A stretch of DNA of 64,000 nucleotides from Gordionus sp. m RMFG-2023 (GCF_954871325.1 NC_088775.1:56707561-56771560); one strand, 5' to 3'; numbered from the stretch's first letter, positions 42,590 through 55,730 are shown. Numbers and translations: made by a program. The notes: generated from the sequence alone by a model not told the origin.

Positions 42590-44361
42590 AAATTAGGCTA
42601 TTAAACTGATTGAAGCACTAACCTCTACTAAGGAAGCTCTAAAGAATTATATAAATTTCATTGTTAGTGCTTTCAAAAATTTCTGGCCAAAATTTGACAT
42701 CCTAAACATTTCTTTAGCATATTACAATTTTTTATAAAGACGGTTAACCAAATTAATTACGGTATTCAAATTTGCTAATTAAGCACTAAATAATGGCGAA
42801 AACAGGATGTTTAGTAGTACTATAGTTTTTGTTTTTGCACGTCGACATTATTTGTTTTTTTTCGCAAATAACTTTTTATTCTTAAATTCGGCTACAAAAG
42901 TGATTGAACCACTAACCTCTACTAAGGAAGCCCTAAAGAAGGATATAAATTTCATCGTTAGTGCTTTCATAATTTTCTGGCCATAATTTGACCTCTAAAC
43001 ATTTCTTTAGCCTATTACAATTTTTTATAAAGACGGTTAACCAAATTAAAAACGGAATTTAAATACACTAATTAAGCACTAATAATGGCGAAAACCGGAT
43101 GTTTAGTACTCCTATAGTTTTTGTTTTGGTACGTCGCCATTATTTGTTTATTTTTTTTTTCGTGAATAACTTTTTATTCTAAATTCGGCTACAAAACTGA
43201 TTAAAGCACTAACCTCTACTAACGAAGCACTAAAAAATGATATAAGTTTCATCTTCAGTGCTTTCATAATTTTCTAGCTGAAATTTGACCTCTAAAAATT
43301 TCTTTAGCGTGTTACAATTTTTTCATATGACGGTTAACAAAATAAATTACGGAATTTAAATATACTAATTAAGCACTAAATAATGGCGAAAACCGGATGT
43401 ATAGTACTCCTATAGTTTTTGTTTTGGCACGTCGCCATTATTTGTTTATTTTTGTTTTTTTCGTGAATAACTTTTTATTCTTAAATTCGGTTACGGAACT
43501 GATTGAAGCACTAAAATCTACTAACGAGGCACTAAAGAATGATATAAGTTTCATCGTTACTGCTTCCAAAAGTTCGGCCAACTTCACGCCTAAATCGTGA
43601 CGTCATAGTTTTTATTTAGCTTATAACTTTTTTTTTATAAGGCGGTTAAGTAAATTAATAACGGAATTTAAATACACTAATTAAGCACTAAATAATGGCG
43701 AAAACCGGATGTTTAGTACTCCTATAGTTTTTGTTTTGGCCGTCGCCCATTATTTGTTTATTTTTGTTTTTTTCGTGAATAACTTTTTATTCTTAAATTC
43801 GGCTACGGAACTGATTGAAGCACTAACCTCTACTACCGAAGCACTAAAGAATGATATAAGTTTCATCGTTAATGCTTCCAAAAGTTCGGCCAACTTCACG
43901 CTTAAATCGTGACGTCATAATTTTTATTTAGCTAATAACTTTTTTTCCATATGGCGGTTAACTAAATTAATAATTGAATTTAAATACATTAATTAAGCGC
44001 TAAATAATGGCGAAAACCGGATGTTAAGTACTACTCTAGTTTTTGTTTTGACACGTCGCCAATATTTGTTTATTTTTGTTTTTTTCGGGAATAACTTTTT
44101 ATTCATAAATTCGGCTTCAAAATGGATTGAAGCTAACCTCTACTAACGAAGCACTAAAGAATGATATAAGTTTCATCGTTAGTGCTTCCAATCGACTTTT
44201 AAGCATGAAGTTGGCACAAATTTTTATTTTTGCCTATAACTTTTTTCCCTTAAATTCGGCTACTATACGGATTGAAGCACTAACAAGCACTAACGAAGCA
44301 CTAAAAAATGACATATGATTCATCGTTAGTGCTTCCAATCGTTCGGCCAACTTCACGGAGC
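42590..44361. repeat. Right arm array of the foldback element
   Basis: The inverse of the left-arm units. TTCATCGTTAGTGCTT or variants fall near 42,658, 42,954, 43,250, 43,550, 43,862, 44,172 and 44,320. The order of subfamilies mirrors the left arm (TTTAGAGG-type linker inside, GACGTCA-type outside), but there are about three fewer units. Confidence 0.9.
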
Positions 44362-44370
44362 TTAACAATT

Positions 44371-47300
44371 TAATTATTCAAAATATATATACGTTCTTCT
44401 CTCCTTTTTTAATTTCTTTTATTCAAATCTTTTCACATCTACAACAAATATTATTTGCTAAAATATTACTAATCATCTATGCCTATTATTTAATATTGTA
44501 AAAATTCCCAAGCAAGGTCCAAGGTCATAATAATTTTGAAAAAATTTCTCCACTCCAACCAAAAATCATAATAATTTTGGTAATTGAGAACTGGAATAAA
44601 ATATTTAAAAAATCCTAATGAATTTAAAAATACAATCAAAATCTGTTTTTGCCTTGGTTTATTTGTTTTAGGTCAGTATCTGATCTATAGTTAATAATAA
44701 AAAATTTCCAAGCGTCCAAGCTGATAATAATTTGAAAAATTTTCCCCAAGCGTAGCCCAATATAATTTATAAAAATATTTTCCAAGCCCAGCCCTATCCA
44801 TTATAATTTTAAAAAATTTTTCTAAAATCTGGCCAACCGATAATAATTTAGAAATTTTTTTCAGCTTCCAATAAAAAAAATATTATATAAATATTTTCCA
44901 AGATCAGCCCTACCCATTATAATTTAAAAAAAATTTTCTCAAACCTGGCAAACCGATAATAATTTTGAAGGGAGCTTCCAATAAAAAAGATAAATATTGA
45001 TATATTTAAATCACTTTATCATGATATAATTTCATATATTATCGAACGTTAAGTCAGTGGTTCGAATCTCATTATTTAACATTAGATGTATATAGTCTCC
45101 TTCGATTTATTTAACATTAAGATGATAGGAAAGTTGATACCAATAATAAAAATTAACATAAAGGTTACGAAAATGTTCATTTCTTGATTACGGCGATTAT
45201 ATATATTGGATTATTTATTTTTTTTCTCTCATCTATTATAAAAATAAATATATATTGATTAATAATAATATCTATATTCTAAAAATAAAATTTTTTATAT
45301 AAATCCTTTTAAATAATCATAATAATAATATATTAAAAGAATGATTGCGCAAAATAATCAAAAAAAATATTTATCACCAAAAATGAATGACTTCACAATT
45401 TAACATAAAAAATGATCCACACAATAGTTTGTAAGAAGAAAAAAATCATAAATAGTTTTTGTTTTTATTTTCCTATATAATATTTAACCCAAGTCTGTTT
45501 TTGACAGGATAAATAGTTATAGCAGTAGACTACTATTATAAACCTTTAGGAAATTATTTAAAGTCGATAGTGATAATTTTTTTTACTCCACGATGAAAAA
45601 TCAATTGTAAATAACAGTTTTAGACCAGATAACACGTTTTGGATGGTAGATGAGTATTATAAAACCTTTGGGGTTTAAATAAAGCACTTTTCTTTGCATC
45701 ACGACTAATAAATCATATTTTTTAAACACTTTTGTTTTAGACTAGAGAAAAAAATATAGTTTGAAATTTTCACTTCTCTCATGGAATGAGAGGCATTGTT
45801 CATTTCAAGCTATTATTAAAGGTTTTGTAATACTTACCGATTACCCAAAACTTTTTATCAAGGAAACAAGTTGTTTTTCTCAAAAATAACTAATATTGGT
45901 CCCGATCCTATATTTTGGACAACTCACAATATTGGACACTCTTCATATAAATTAAATATTTCTGACTCTTTTTGCAGATTTTGCCCATTGATGAATAAAA
46001 GCAAATATGCTACATTTAATGAAAAATTACAGTTAAAATTTCACTCAAAATACATGCATTAAGTTAAGTAACATAACACTAAAATTATATATAAATTGAA
46101 AAATTTGTTTTAAAATTTGTTGAAAATATTTAAATTATAAAATTATCTGATAATTGTAAATATATTAGTATTTGAGAATACAATTAAGGTTAGGTTAAAA
46201 TAATTCAACTGATTCAAATATTTATAATTTTTACAATTTAATGCAAAAATATATCATTTTTCGGAGTATTATATATATTATAATATAGAATGTATTTCAA
46301 AGGTATTAAATTTATAAACTAGCTACTTTTACTGACCAATTTTCCAAATATTTTTAGGCAAATGAAATCTATTTGATTTATTAATTAACCCTGAAAAAGA
46401 ACCACCTTTTGACAGGATCGAAGGATTGTATTAAAACGAAGAAATATGTCATTAGTTGCTGTATATTTAAAAAATATCGATCTTAAAACAATGATCATAT
46501 AAATAATATTGTACTATGCTATTCGTTTTTTTGGCTGATATTAGATTAAAAAGTAGGGAATTATAAAATAGTTAGCATTCGATTTATTATTATTGGTTAT
46601 TAGAATTGGGGAGGGACTTGACCATAAAGTTCTAGACCTTAGAGGGGGGTAAATTAAAAAATTTTTTAATGCAGAAATTTTATCTAAAAATTTAATCCCA
46701 CTCTGGACCCAAAGTACTTCGATTTTATGGTTGTTCAAAAATTCATGTTTGGTTCATGTTTGCAAAATAATCAAACAATTTTAAGTTTTTAACCCCAAAC
46801 AGGTCCAAACCCTGCTTATCGGTTTCATTTTAGCGCTAACCTCTGAATTAGGCACTCTTTATCTTAATTATGGTGATATTTGTGGCCAAAAAATTCAAAT
46901 TATATTCACAATTGAAACTTTCTCATATCCTTTCTCTAAGTTGCTATCAGATATCGAAGGTAATGGGTAAAAATTTTTACGGATCGTGAAAATTTATTAA
47001 TTGATTAAAATGAATGAATAAAAAGGATAAAAAATTAGCCAACTATTAAAGTGGTTAGCGAAAAAATAAATATTTTAAAATAATTGCTTTATAAAATGTA
47101 TTTTGTCATTCAAATTACTTCAAAATGTATTTCAAAATAGATCGTTATGTTAGTAACCTAGCATTAACTTTATTTAAAGGTATTTTGTTACTACCCGTAG
47201 CTTGACTTTATTTCAGCAACCGTAACCAAAAACCTTTTGAAAAATATTCAGAACCGGAATCTTTTTTAAGCCCTGTTCCAAATTGTAAAATCAAAATCCA

Positions 47301-48370
47301 ATAGAGTCCTATGATTCAGTTCCTAGGCCTAAATTTAAAAATATTTTAGGCTGGGCTTAAAAATTAATAATAAAGAAAATTTTGTTGATATATTTTTATT
47401 ATCAAAATAACATTTTATAGAATACTTAGTCGATACAACTCACTCCATGCATGAAAATTTAAAATTATCTGATGAGAAAAAGTTGTTAAAAAAACGATTG
47501 GAACATCGCAATATCTTATCTTCAATATCAACCTCGTAAAATATTAATAATTTAATTTTTTCTTTATCTTCTATATTTTCTTCTATCTTGCATGTTTTAT
47601 GATTCTTCTACTCAATAAAAATTTTATAAGATTGCAAAATTAAAGATAAAAAAGTAGCGATTTAATCCTCATACCTTCTTAATCAGTGTTCTCTGTAGTA
47701 ATCAGATCTTTGCCAAAAAATTATTTAGGTCAATTATATTTAAATATTCTAAATTACATAATAAAGGTATATCTATTTTAAAAGGAAAGCCCTAGTTAAT
47801 TCATGAAGGGTTTTGGCTTCAAAACATAAACATATCAGGGTTTGCTAACCTGTTAAGATTTACATTTAATACATATGAATAACAAATAATTGATATTTCT
47901 AAAGTCCGGCAAAATAAATATACTATCCTTTGTTGAAGGATATACCATTAAAAATTTTTGAAATAAAATATCGCTTTATTCTGGACCATATTTGATTTGT
48001 AAAGTATATAATAGACCTTTGTTGGAGCTTAGGATGATATCCTGGATTATTGCCTTAAGTTCTTCTAAGAATGCCTTAATGGTCTTAAACTTAGCCAATA
48101 TCCTTTGAAATCAAATATTTCGAAGCCAAGACTAACACACGACTTCGTAAAATCTTATTTAAAATTTATAAATAAAATAATTAAGCTTTGATAACGAGAT
48201 AGGAAGAGATGAAAATATAGTTTGAAAGTAGAGATTACAAAATATTTTCATATTAAATAACTTAAAATTATGCTATAGATATTTATATTATTGATTATTA
48301 TATAATGAATAAGTTTTGGCGATATTTAATTATAAAAAGATTCATCAAGATTCTTATTTAAACGATATAT
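44371..48370. other. 4-kb AT-rich region with degenerate repeats, no gene recognised
   Basis: 44,500-44,990 holds degenerate GGCC-family repeats (CCAAGCCCAGCCCTA, CCATTATAATTTTAAAAAA). 45,480-45,760 holds an imperfect direct duplication (AACCTTTAGG...AAACCTTTGGGGTTTA, each followed by a CACGA(T/C) block). A 63-codon open frame at 45,871-46,062 has cysteines (SFCRFCPLM) but no known match. 46,600-46,850 and 47,200-47,290 contain short C- or G-rich motifs that may be worn transposon ends. Confidence 0.35.
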
Positions 48371-48374
48371 AAGG

Positions 48375-48620
48375 TGAATTCCATGATAAATTAGCATGAG
48401 TTTCAATTCGACCCCCTACTAAGAAAAAAAATAAAATTTAGCTTCCAACTCCAAACGGAGGCTGAAATATGGGGTCCTAAATGTCGAAAAATGGGGCATG
48501 CAAAATGCTCTCTCCATTTAATTTTAAATATCTTTGGATATAATTGAGCTAGAAGCGTCATTTAAATTTTAAAGCCTAATGATAGATCCTTAAAGTTATA
48601 TAATGTTAAATATTGTTAAA
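48375..48620. repeat. Dispersed repeat, inverse partner at 63,200-63,420
   Basis: Shares TTTAGCTTCCAACTCCAAAC, AATGTCGAAAAATG and GAATTCCATGATAAATTAGC-type stretches, in inverse, with the copy inside the 60-kb hAT (TTTTTCGACATTTAG, TTGGAATTGGAGGCTAAA, CATGAAATTCACC). Nature unknown. Confidence 0.6.
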
Positions 48621-48910
48621 AAATTCTAAATGTCAAAAACCGGAAATAGAAAACCTCAAATTATCATAAAATATAATCTATATTTTTTATTTTTCTCAAA
48701 TTTTTTAATGAATAAATTAATAAATATGCAAAATTAAGTGGGACCGAGCTCAGGTTTAGGAGATATGGAATTTTAATCATTAGTCAATTGTAAAAATTCA
48801 TAAGAAATATTTGATAAATCATTAATTGTAATATATTTATAACTAAAATATTTTATTATTTTATGCATTTAAATAAAAGTAGTGCTATTGTTTTTATGTA
48901 ATATATTTAC

Positions 48911-49090
48911 TAGTGATCAGCATCGGCCCTAATTTTTTAAAAAAAGTTTTCCCGGCCCAAACTCGAATTTTTTTTATTTGTCCGCTCGATAGATATTAAT
49001 TTTTTTTTTGTTTTTTTACTATTAGCTTTTAGTTTATTTTTTTATATAACATTTTGTTATCTCAATAGACAATTTATTTAGTATTTAAAT
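48911..49090. mobile_element. GGCC-family left terminus, cut off by the BED-hAT
   Basis: TAGTGATCAGCATCGGCCC and TTTTTTAAAAAAAGTTTTCC match the 41,818 terminus. The element is interrupted by the hAT at 49,091, and I did not recognise its continuation. Confidence 0.5.
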
Positions 49091-49630
49091 CAGGGATGTG
49101 AACCCGGACCCTGAACCCTCATATTTTGGCCGAACCCGGACCCGGACCCTTTTAAAAAGTGGAAGGTTCAAGGGTTCAGAGTACTATAAAAAAATTTCTA
49201 ACATAAAGTTTTTTTTTAAAAAAAAATGTAAAAATATTATTTTTAAAAAATAATATAAAATTTTTATAATTTTATTAATTTTTTTCGTGGAATCATTTAT
49301 TATATATTAGCGTTTTTCTTCCTGGACTTCATTTCATTTTATTTAGAGATATACCATAAATTATTTTATAGTGTAAGTAATAATATTTTAATTGTGATAA
49401 TTTATTTGCTCTTATTAGGAATACTTTGAGTATTTTGATTTGAAAGTGAAATATTTGGAATTTTTTTTTACTGCAAGTAATAATATTTTATAATTATATC
49501 TTATATAATAACTTTGTTTACTTGTTTTATAAAATTTTATTAAGTGTTTATTGTGCTATTAAGATTATGATTTTTTGAGAATTAAATTTAAATTAATCAA
49601 AATTGTAAATATATCATATTATTTTATTTA

Positions 49631-50414
49631 TGCTGCATCCAAAATGTTTTGAAAAAATCTTAAAATTTTCACAAATTAATAACAAAACACTTTGGACACA
49701 TTTAAGCTTTAAAAAATTAAAAAATTCAAAATGCTTGATATGATTATAAATATTTAATTGTATTTATTATTTTATATTACCTTTCAGTTATTAAGAACCT
49801 ATTATTTGATAATAGTTATATTTAGATTTTTTATATACTTAATTAATATATACTATGTTGTAAATAATTATATCAATATTTTATAAATAGTTGGGAAAAT
49901 CAATAATCCTATTTTGAAAGATAATCTTTCCATAAAATATATATAAAAAATTATTATATTTGAGTTAAATAAAATTGTGATAGAAATAATATAATTTTCC
50001 ATCATCTTTTAAATTATAATTTTTTATTTTTACCAGATTATAATTTATTAAATTTAGCCTTTACAGTTAAAATTTTTTTTTCATTAGATCATAATTCAAG
50101 TTTTGTTTTTTCTTTTTCCTCCCAAATTTTCCTATTTTCTTTAGAATATCTAATTTTTAAGTCATTTTTGCACCAAAGGTTGTGCACTCTTATGCTTTCC
50201 TTAATTATTTTGACACTAAAATATATTAGTATAAAAGTCTATGGGTAGTACATTTAAAAAAATTAAAAGCATTAAGAAAAATTGTACTTACTAATTTTTT
50301 ATAAAAATTTCATGTAAAATGAAATTGAACACTATTTTATTTTTACATTAAAAATAGATTATGTAATTTTTTTCTTCAAAATTTATTTATATTTTTAAGA
50401 TTTTGGATGCAGCC
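49631..50414. mobile_element. PIF/Harbinger-like non-autonomous element (784 bp)
   Basis: Ends (T/G)GCTGCATCCAAAAT (49,631) and ATTTTGGATGCAGCC (50,414) are flanked by TTA at 49,628-49,630 and 50,415-50,417. The motif GGCTG(C/T)(A/G)TCCAAA matches the 35,089 MITE. Interior AT-rich without transposase. Confidence 0.8.
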
Positions 50415-50531
50415 TTAATAAAAAAAATATTTCTATGTGTCTATACTTTTAAGTTTTAAACAAATTAAATTGTTTTTTTAGTATGAAAGTAATAGATATT
50501 TTGTCAGAGTATTATAATACAACTAAGGGAT

Positions 50532-52371
50532 TCTGAGTGCAAAACCTGCCACATAATGATAAAAGGTTCACACAATACTAACCTGGAAAGACATTTAAAA
50601 AGACATCATTCTATAATCTTTGAGGAATATTTAAATAGAAAAACCAAATTTTTGGAAGAAGACATTGTTAAGAAGCCTACGTATTTTAAAGAAGAATGAA
50701 AATAATATTGAAAAATTTTGCTTAAAAAAAAGCATTCATATTCAAATGTATGAAGAGTTATTTATGAATGCTTTAGTTGAACTTGTTACAGTAAATGGAA
50801 AACCTTTGAATATTATTGAGGATTCGGGTTTAAAAAAAATTATTGACCCTATTAGCAAAGCAATTGGAACATCAATTAATCGCTTTAAAATTAAGGACTT
50901 AGTGGTTAATGAATCGAAAAAAATACAAGCAAAAATAATAAATGAAACAAAAAACAAATTAATTTCATTAAAAATTGATTTCGCCCAAAGATTAGGATAT
51001 TCTAGGAATAAATATACAGTATATAAAAGGAGATAATATAATATTAAGAAGCTATGAAGGAGATTAAGGAGAGTTCAACTTCTGAAAATATAAAAAGAAT
51101 GATACTAGAAACATTAAATAAATTTAATATTCCTATTAGAAACGTTTTTACAATTACTACAGACAACGGTGCTAATCTCGTAAAATCAATCAAATTATTA
51201 AATGAATGTTCACTGGAAGAAATGGATGATATAGATGATGATGATGATAATTATGAGGAAATAAGTCAAATTGATTTACAGGAAATAATAAAAGATTTCT
51301 CCACAAAAATATACTGTATCAGATGTGCAGCCCATAGGTTACAATTGGCTATTAATGATTCCTTAAGAAATAATCAATTTAAAACTATAATTGATAAAGC
51401 AAGGGATGTTGTAAAATATTTAAGAACTCCCACAATTGTAAGAATATTAAAATCGATGAAAAGGCAAATGGCAATATTAGATTGCACAACACGTTGGTCC
51501 TCTATTTGTATGATGCTAGAGCGATTAATAAGTTTGAAAGATTTCTGTAATGATTTTATTATAGGAGCATGTGAAGTCATTTGGTCGGAAGATGATTGGA
51601 ATCAAATAAAAGACCTTACTAGTGTGTTGGTTCCTTTAAAAATAACTACATTAAGATTGCAAGCAGAACAGTTATGTTTATCGGATTTTTATGGCATATG
51701 GATAAGATGTCGATTAGAGTTAGAAAGATTTACAAATTTTTTTTCATATGAAATATTAGGAAATATGAAAATTAGAGAGCAACAATATTTACAAAATAGT
51801 GTTGTATATTCTTCAATATATTTAGACCCTCGATATCAAGTTTTATTAAGTATTGAACAAAAACAAATGGCTATAGACCATCTTGAGGATTTATGGCATA
51901 CCCAAAACTCTATTATTAACAATATATTGGAGGCTACTACAATATCTACTGATTGTGGCGAGAACAATGATAATGAAAGCAATATTGATGATCTGGAAAT
52001 TTTACTATTAGATAGAGAGTAAAAAATCAAATTATCGTTAGATAGAAAGGAGCAAAAAATACCTATTGTATCTTTATTAGAAAAGTTCTCCGAAGTAAAG
52101 AGAATAAATAAAGATGGAAATATTTTAAAATTCTGGGAAGAAAATTCTTCTATATATCCAGAATTATATACCTTGTCTAGAATCGTCATGGCTGTGCCAG
52201 CGACATAAGTACAATAATTTATGTATTATAAAAATGACTCTATTTTAGGTAAGCGTAGAACGAGGATTTTCTTCGTTGAAATATATATTGTCCAATTTAC
52301 GAGGTAATCTGAAGGAAGATATTTTAGAAGATATCATGATTGTTCGATTGAATAAAATATTTAAAATATAA
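50532..52371 (+). pseudogene. BED-type hAT transposase, broken
   Basis: A BED zinc finger opens at about 50,532: ECKTCHIMIKGS, then NTNLERHLKRHH (C-x2-C ... H-x4-H region). After a TGA near 50,697 a second frame reads FMNALVELVTVNGKPLNIIE, and a frameshift near 51,000 leads to the long frame 51,054-52,022 (322 aa) with VFTITTDNGANLVKSIKLLN (catalytic Asp region), CAAHRLQLAIND, TTRWSSICMML and SSIYLDPRYQVLLS. A stop at 52,020 is followed by FWEENSSIYPELYTL and AVPAT. A 40-nt intron (52,209-52,248, GTACAA...TTTTAG) then leads to VSVERGFSSLKYILSNLRGN. The codon before the intron is TAA where the family has CAA (Gln). At least four lesions, so it is inactive. Confidence 0.9.
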
Positions 52372-52689
52372 ATTATTTCATTTTGAATTATGAATGTGTA
52401 TATATTGAAGTATAATAAAAATAAAAAAATGAATGAAAAAAAAGTCTTTTTTTAGTCATTATTTTTATGTTCCCTGAACCCGAACCCTGGACCCGGGTCC
52501 TTTTTAAATTTATTACAGGACCCGAACCCGGACCTTTTTTTTGTCGAAGGGTTCACATCCCTGATTTAAATATTATCAAAAATAATTTTAAACTAAACAA
52601 ATAATAATTATAATATTAAATTACACAACTATAAATCAGCATTTTAATAATTATCAATTAAAAATATTAAAGTATCGACTTTTCTGGTT

Positions 52690-53570
52690 TCAATCTATTT
52701 CATCTAATAGACTTCCAGTCTTTGAAAAGTTCGCCCTGAAGCTGTGGACGTTGCAGGAATTGTTTGAATCTTTCTAGCCAATTTTGTTTTGGATAATTTT
52801 ATTTTTACTCCACCATTTTAATATATCTTTTTTCGGATCTATATTATCTTTTATATTCAAATTCATATAAACTTCAAGCTCATCTGTTTCCTTTTTTTGA
52901 TATTCCTCCTCATTGTCTTCCCATCCTTCATATTCATTATCTGATATATAAAAATAAAATAGATAGAACAATTTTAACAATTTATAAATTAATGCACCTT
53001 TAGATCTTTTAGGAGATTCCATAATTTGAGAAACGCCTTATATAGTAATTGAAGATTCACAATATCCTTCAGGATTAATTATATTCTTGACTGAGTTCTC
53101 TACTTATAATCTTTCCATGGATGATAACATTCTTAATTTTTTATATTTGGGGCATAAAAATGTCTCTATTTTATGCAAAATATCGATTTCAAATTTAGAT
53201 AAAAAATTTTAAATTGTTTTTTTTATTTGTTTTATTTCATTGTTTTGTTAAAAAAGATCATTTAAGAAGATTGTTATTAAAGCATAGCGGTATTATATAA
53301 GGTAGGATTACTATCTCCTTCTAGTTCTTTAGTAGCTTTATCAAAAGGATGTAAAATATCAATCAATTTTTTTAAAATAGTTTTCTCCAAGTTTTCCATT
53401 TTATTAATATTTCCCTTGGATGATAAAATTTGACGATATCATCATATTGGTTATAAATAGATTCAACATTTATAGTTACGAATTACATCTTGTTTCAATA
53501 TTTTGCTGTAATGTTTTCTCTAAAAATTGATTCATGCCGCTTTGTTTAAAATACATGGTTATTTTTTTAG
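52690..53570 (-). pseudogene. Second hAT transposase relic (central part and start of C-terminal part)
   Basis: On the minus strand the best-kept piece (53,022-52,774) reads DNEYEGWEDNEEEYQKKETD, ELEVYMNLNIKDN, then DILKWWSKNK, the segment that precedes the hAT dimerisation domain. Upstream (53,560-53,270), with frame changes, fragments resemble the region around the family's TRWNS motif (LEKTLQQNIETRCNS) and a helix with TILKKLIDI. The dimerisation domain is missing, replaced by unrelated frame (WLERFKQFLQRP). It abuts the BED-hAT without recognised ends, so it is older. Confidence 0.65.
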
Positions 53571-53589
53571 CAGAAATAAGGGTTATATA

Positions 53590-54010
53590 TATATATACCG
53601 CGAAAATTTTAGCGCGAAATATATTATCGCGAATGCATTACAGCGAATGTCGATTAACGCGAAATATTATTATAGCTAATGCATTACCGCGAATATAATA
53701 TTTCGGATGCATTACCGTGAATGCATAATAGCGAATATAATACAGCGAAAATATTAAAGCGAATGCATTGGCGCTAATGTAATACCGCGAAAGTGTTATC
53801 ACGAATGTATTATAGCGAATACATTATAGCGAAAGCATTATAGCGAAAGCATTATCGCGAATGAATTGCAGCAAAAGCTTTATCGCGAAGGAATTATCGC
53901 GAATACATTATTGCGAAAATGTGAAAGCGTATTTATTATAGCGAATGCATTAACGCGAATGCTTTATCGCAAGTGTATGATCGCGAATGCATTATCTTAA
54001 ATGAATTACA
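53590..54010. repeat. GCGAATGCATTA minisatellite
   Basis: More than 25 head-to-tail variants of a 15-17 bp unit (ATTATCGCGAATGCATTA and relatives) run for about 420 bp. Units contain CGCG and the palindrome ATGCAT, so CpG is strikingly frequent for this AT-rich window. No element ends were found next to it. Confidence 0.85.
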
Positions 54011-55730
54011 TCAGTTGCAATATCAAGAATGGAATTTGATGAAAATTACAATTTTATATTTATCGGCCTTTAGACAGACTTGGTTGAACCTGGAAATTAA
54101 ATTAAACATTTTTTTTTGAAAATAGGGCTAAGGCATGTAATTTTTTTAACTCTAAATATATAAAAAAATTCTAAGCAATAAAATAGATTTATCTATGATA
54201 GAGTAAAGAAATTATTTTTATATTAATTGTTTGTTTAAATTGCGTTGTTATATTTTTCAATTAAATTTGGGACAGGAAGACCTAAAATTTAAAAATTAAT
54301 AAAGATTTTTGAAGGATCTTTTGCTGAAATAAATTAAATTTGCAAGGTGCTAAGAAAAGTCTTATTTAAAACATTGAGCCAAACAGATAATTAGTCCTGG
54401 AAAATCATTTATTTTAATTAGTGAGGGTTTAGTATTGTGATAAGCATTTTTTGATAATAAATTTGTATAAAGTATTCTTATTACTTTATCAAAAAGACAA
54501 ATCCAAAGTTTATCACAATAAGACATGAAACAATATTGAGCATCATAGGTAGATTGTAGAATTGAATGGCTACACATCTTAGAGCTTAATTCATTTAATC
54601 TATGATGATGAAATTGCGATTATTGTGACTCAGGAATTGGGAAAACTATATAATAATGATTTCCTATTGATTCTTGTTAGGTTCTTGATTCCTGATGGGT
54701 CTTTTTTCTAGTTATGCGATTAAAAACAAAAATTTTATAAATGGATATAGAAACATATTAAATAAGTTAAGCTAAAATTGAATGAACAAATTATGGTATA
54801 TTTCCATTTCAATTGTTACTATATTTTATTAATCTGGCGAATTCCTTAAATTTTATTAGAGTGTCGATAATAGTGATTGTGCATTACTATCATCGTTTTG
54901 TTCTGAAGATGAGAAAATTTCATGGAATAAAATATTTACTTTGTGAGGGCAATCTTTGTTCTCGCAAAACAATGTTGTTTACTTTAAGGAGTAGATGTAC
55001 AACCCTAAAAAATAGAAAAGCGGAAAATATTTCTTTTTTACATTTTCTATGCCTTCATGTTTTTTAAATGTGCATGACTAAAAGAGGTTTTATATAAAGA
55101 TTTAAAACAAAAGTTTTAAAAACAAGCATAGACGGATATTATATTAATTAAATAAGCTGAAGAGAACTTATAATCTATGATTCCACTTTCTATAAGGCCC
55201 TATAAAAAAATATAATAGCAAAGTAAGATATCTTTCTCAGGAAGCGTAGGTCATGAATGCTGGGAAATAGAAATATTGCTTTAATCAGGAAATTTTTTTT
55301 ATTAAAAAGCACCCCACCCCCCAAGGTATAATTATTTTTGAACCTATGATTTCGACAGAAATTGATCCAGCCAGCCCTGGTGCCTACCCTATGAATATTA
55401 GATAGTATTCTAGTGATCTTTTAACTAAACTTAATTTTGGTTTGATGGGTATTGTTTTATTTTTTGTTATTATATGCATTTAAAATCATTAATTGAGTGA
55501 GTTTTATTAAATTTAAAAATCTGATTTTGGCAGAAAAACATTCCAATAAGTGTAGAATTTTGAGTAATCTGTTAATTTTAGAAAATTCAAAAACAACTTA
55601 GCATAAAAATAAGCGAAAAATAATTAGTCATCTGCTAAGGAGCTCGGCAAATTGTCCTTTATTAATATATTGTTACATAAAATATATATAAAATAATTTT
55701 AATAAATATGAATATATAATAATTAAGGCT
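54011..55730. other. AT-rich region, no gene recognised
   Basis: Two open frames, 54,577-54,362 (minus, 71 codons, several Cys) and 54,813-55,067 (plus, 84 codons), resemble nothing I know. A C-rich block near 55,305-55,390 (ACCCCACCCCCCAAGG, CCAGCCAGCCCTGGTGCC) looks like a worn hAT-like end. Confidence 0.35.

Larger units (their letters stand above)
38150..44361. mobile_element. Foldback-like element of 6.2 kb with tandem-array arms
   Basis: Outer ends are inverse copies (AGCTCCGTGAAGTTGACCG at 38,151; CGGCCAACTTCACGGAGC ending 44,361). The direct repeat TTAACAATT flanks them at 38,141-38,149 and 44,362-44,370, a TSD of 8 or 9 bp. The arms (38,150-40,965 and 42,590-44,361) are inverted arrays of about 300-bp units around a 1.6-kb unique core. 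No transposase was recognised. TSD length allows hAT (8) or Mutator (9). Confidence 0.85.
49091..52563 (+). mobile_element. BED-finger hAT transposon (3473 bp) with perfect TSD
   Basis: Ends CAGGGATGTGAACCCGGACC (49,091) and GGGTTCACATCCCTG (52,563) are flanked by exact ATTTAAAT (49,083-49,090; 52,564-52,571). Subterminal GAACCCGGACCC repeats lie at both ends. It carries a nearly full-length but broken transposase (about 50,530-52,371) and a nested Harbinger-like MITE (49,631-50,414) just upstream of it. Confidence 0.95.

Noticed and set aside
45040-45085. GGTTCGAATCTC near 45,058 resembles a tRNA B box.
   Set aside because: No A box at a suitable distance, no T-stem pairing and no T run; too little to call a tRNA or SINE.
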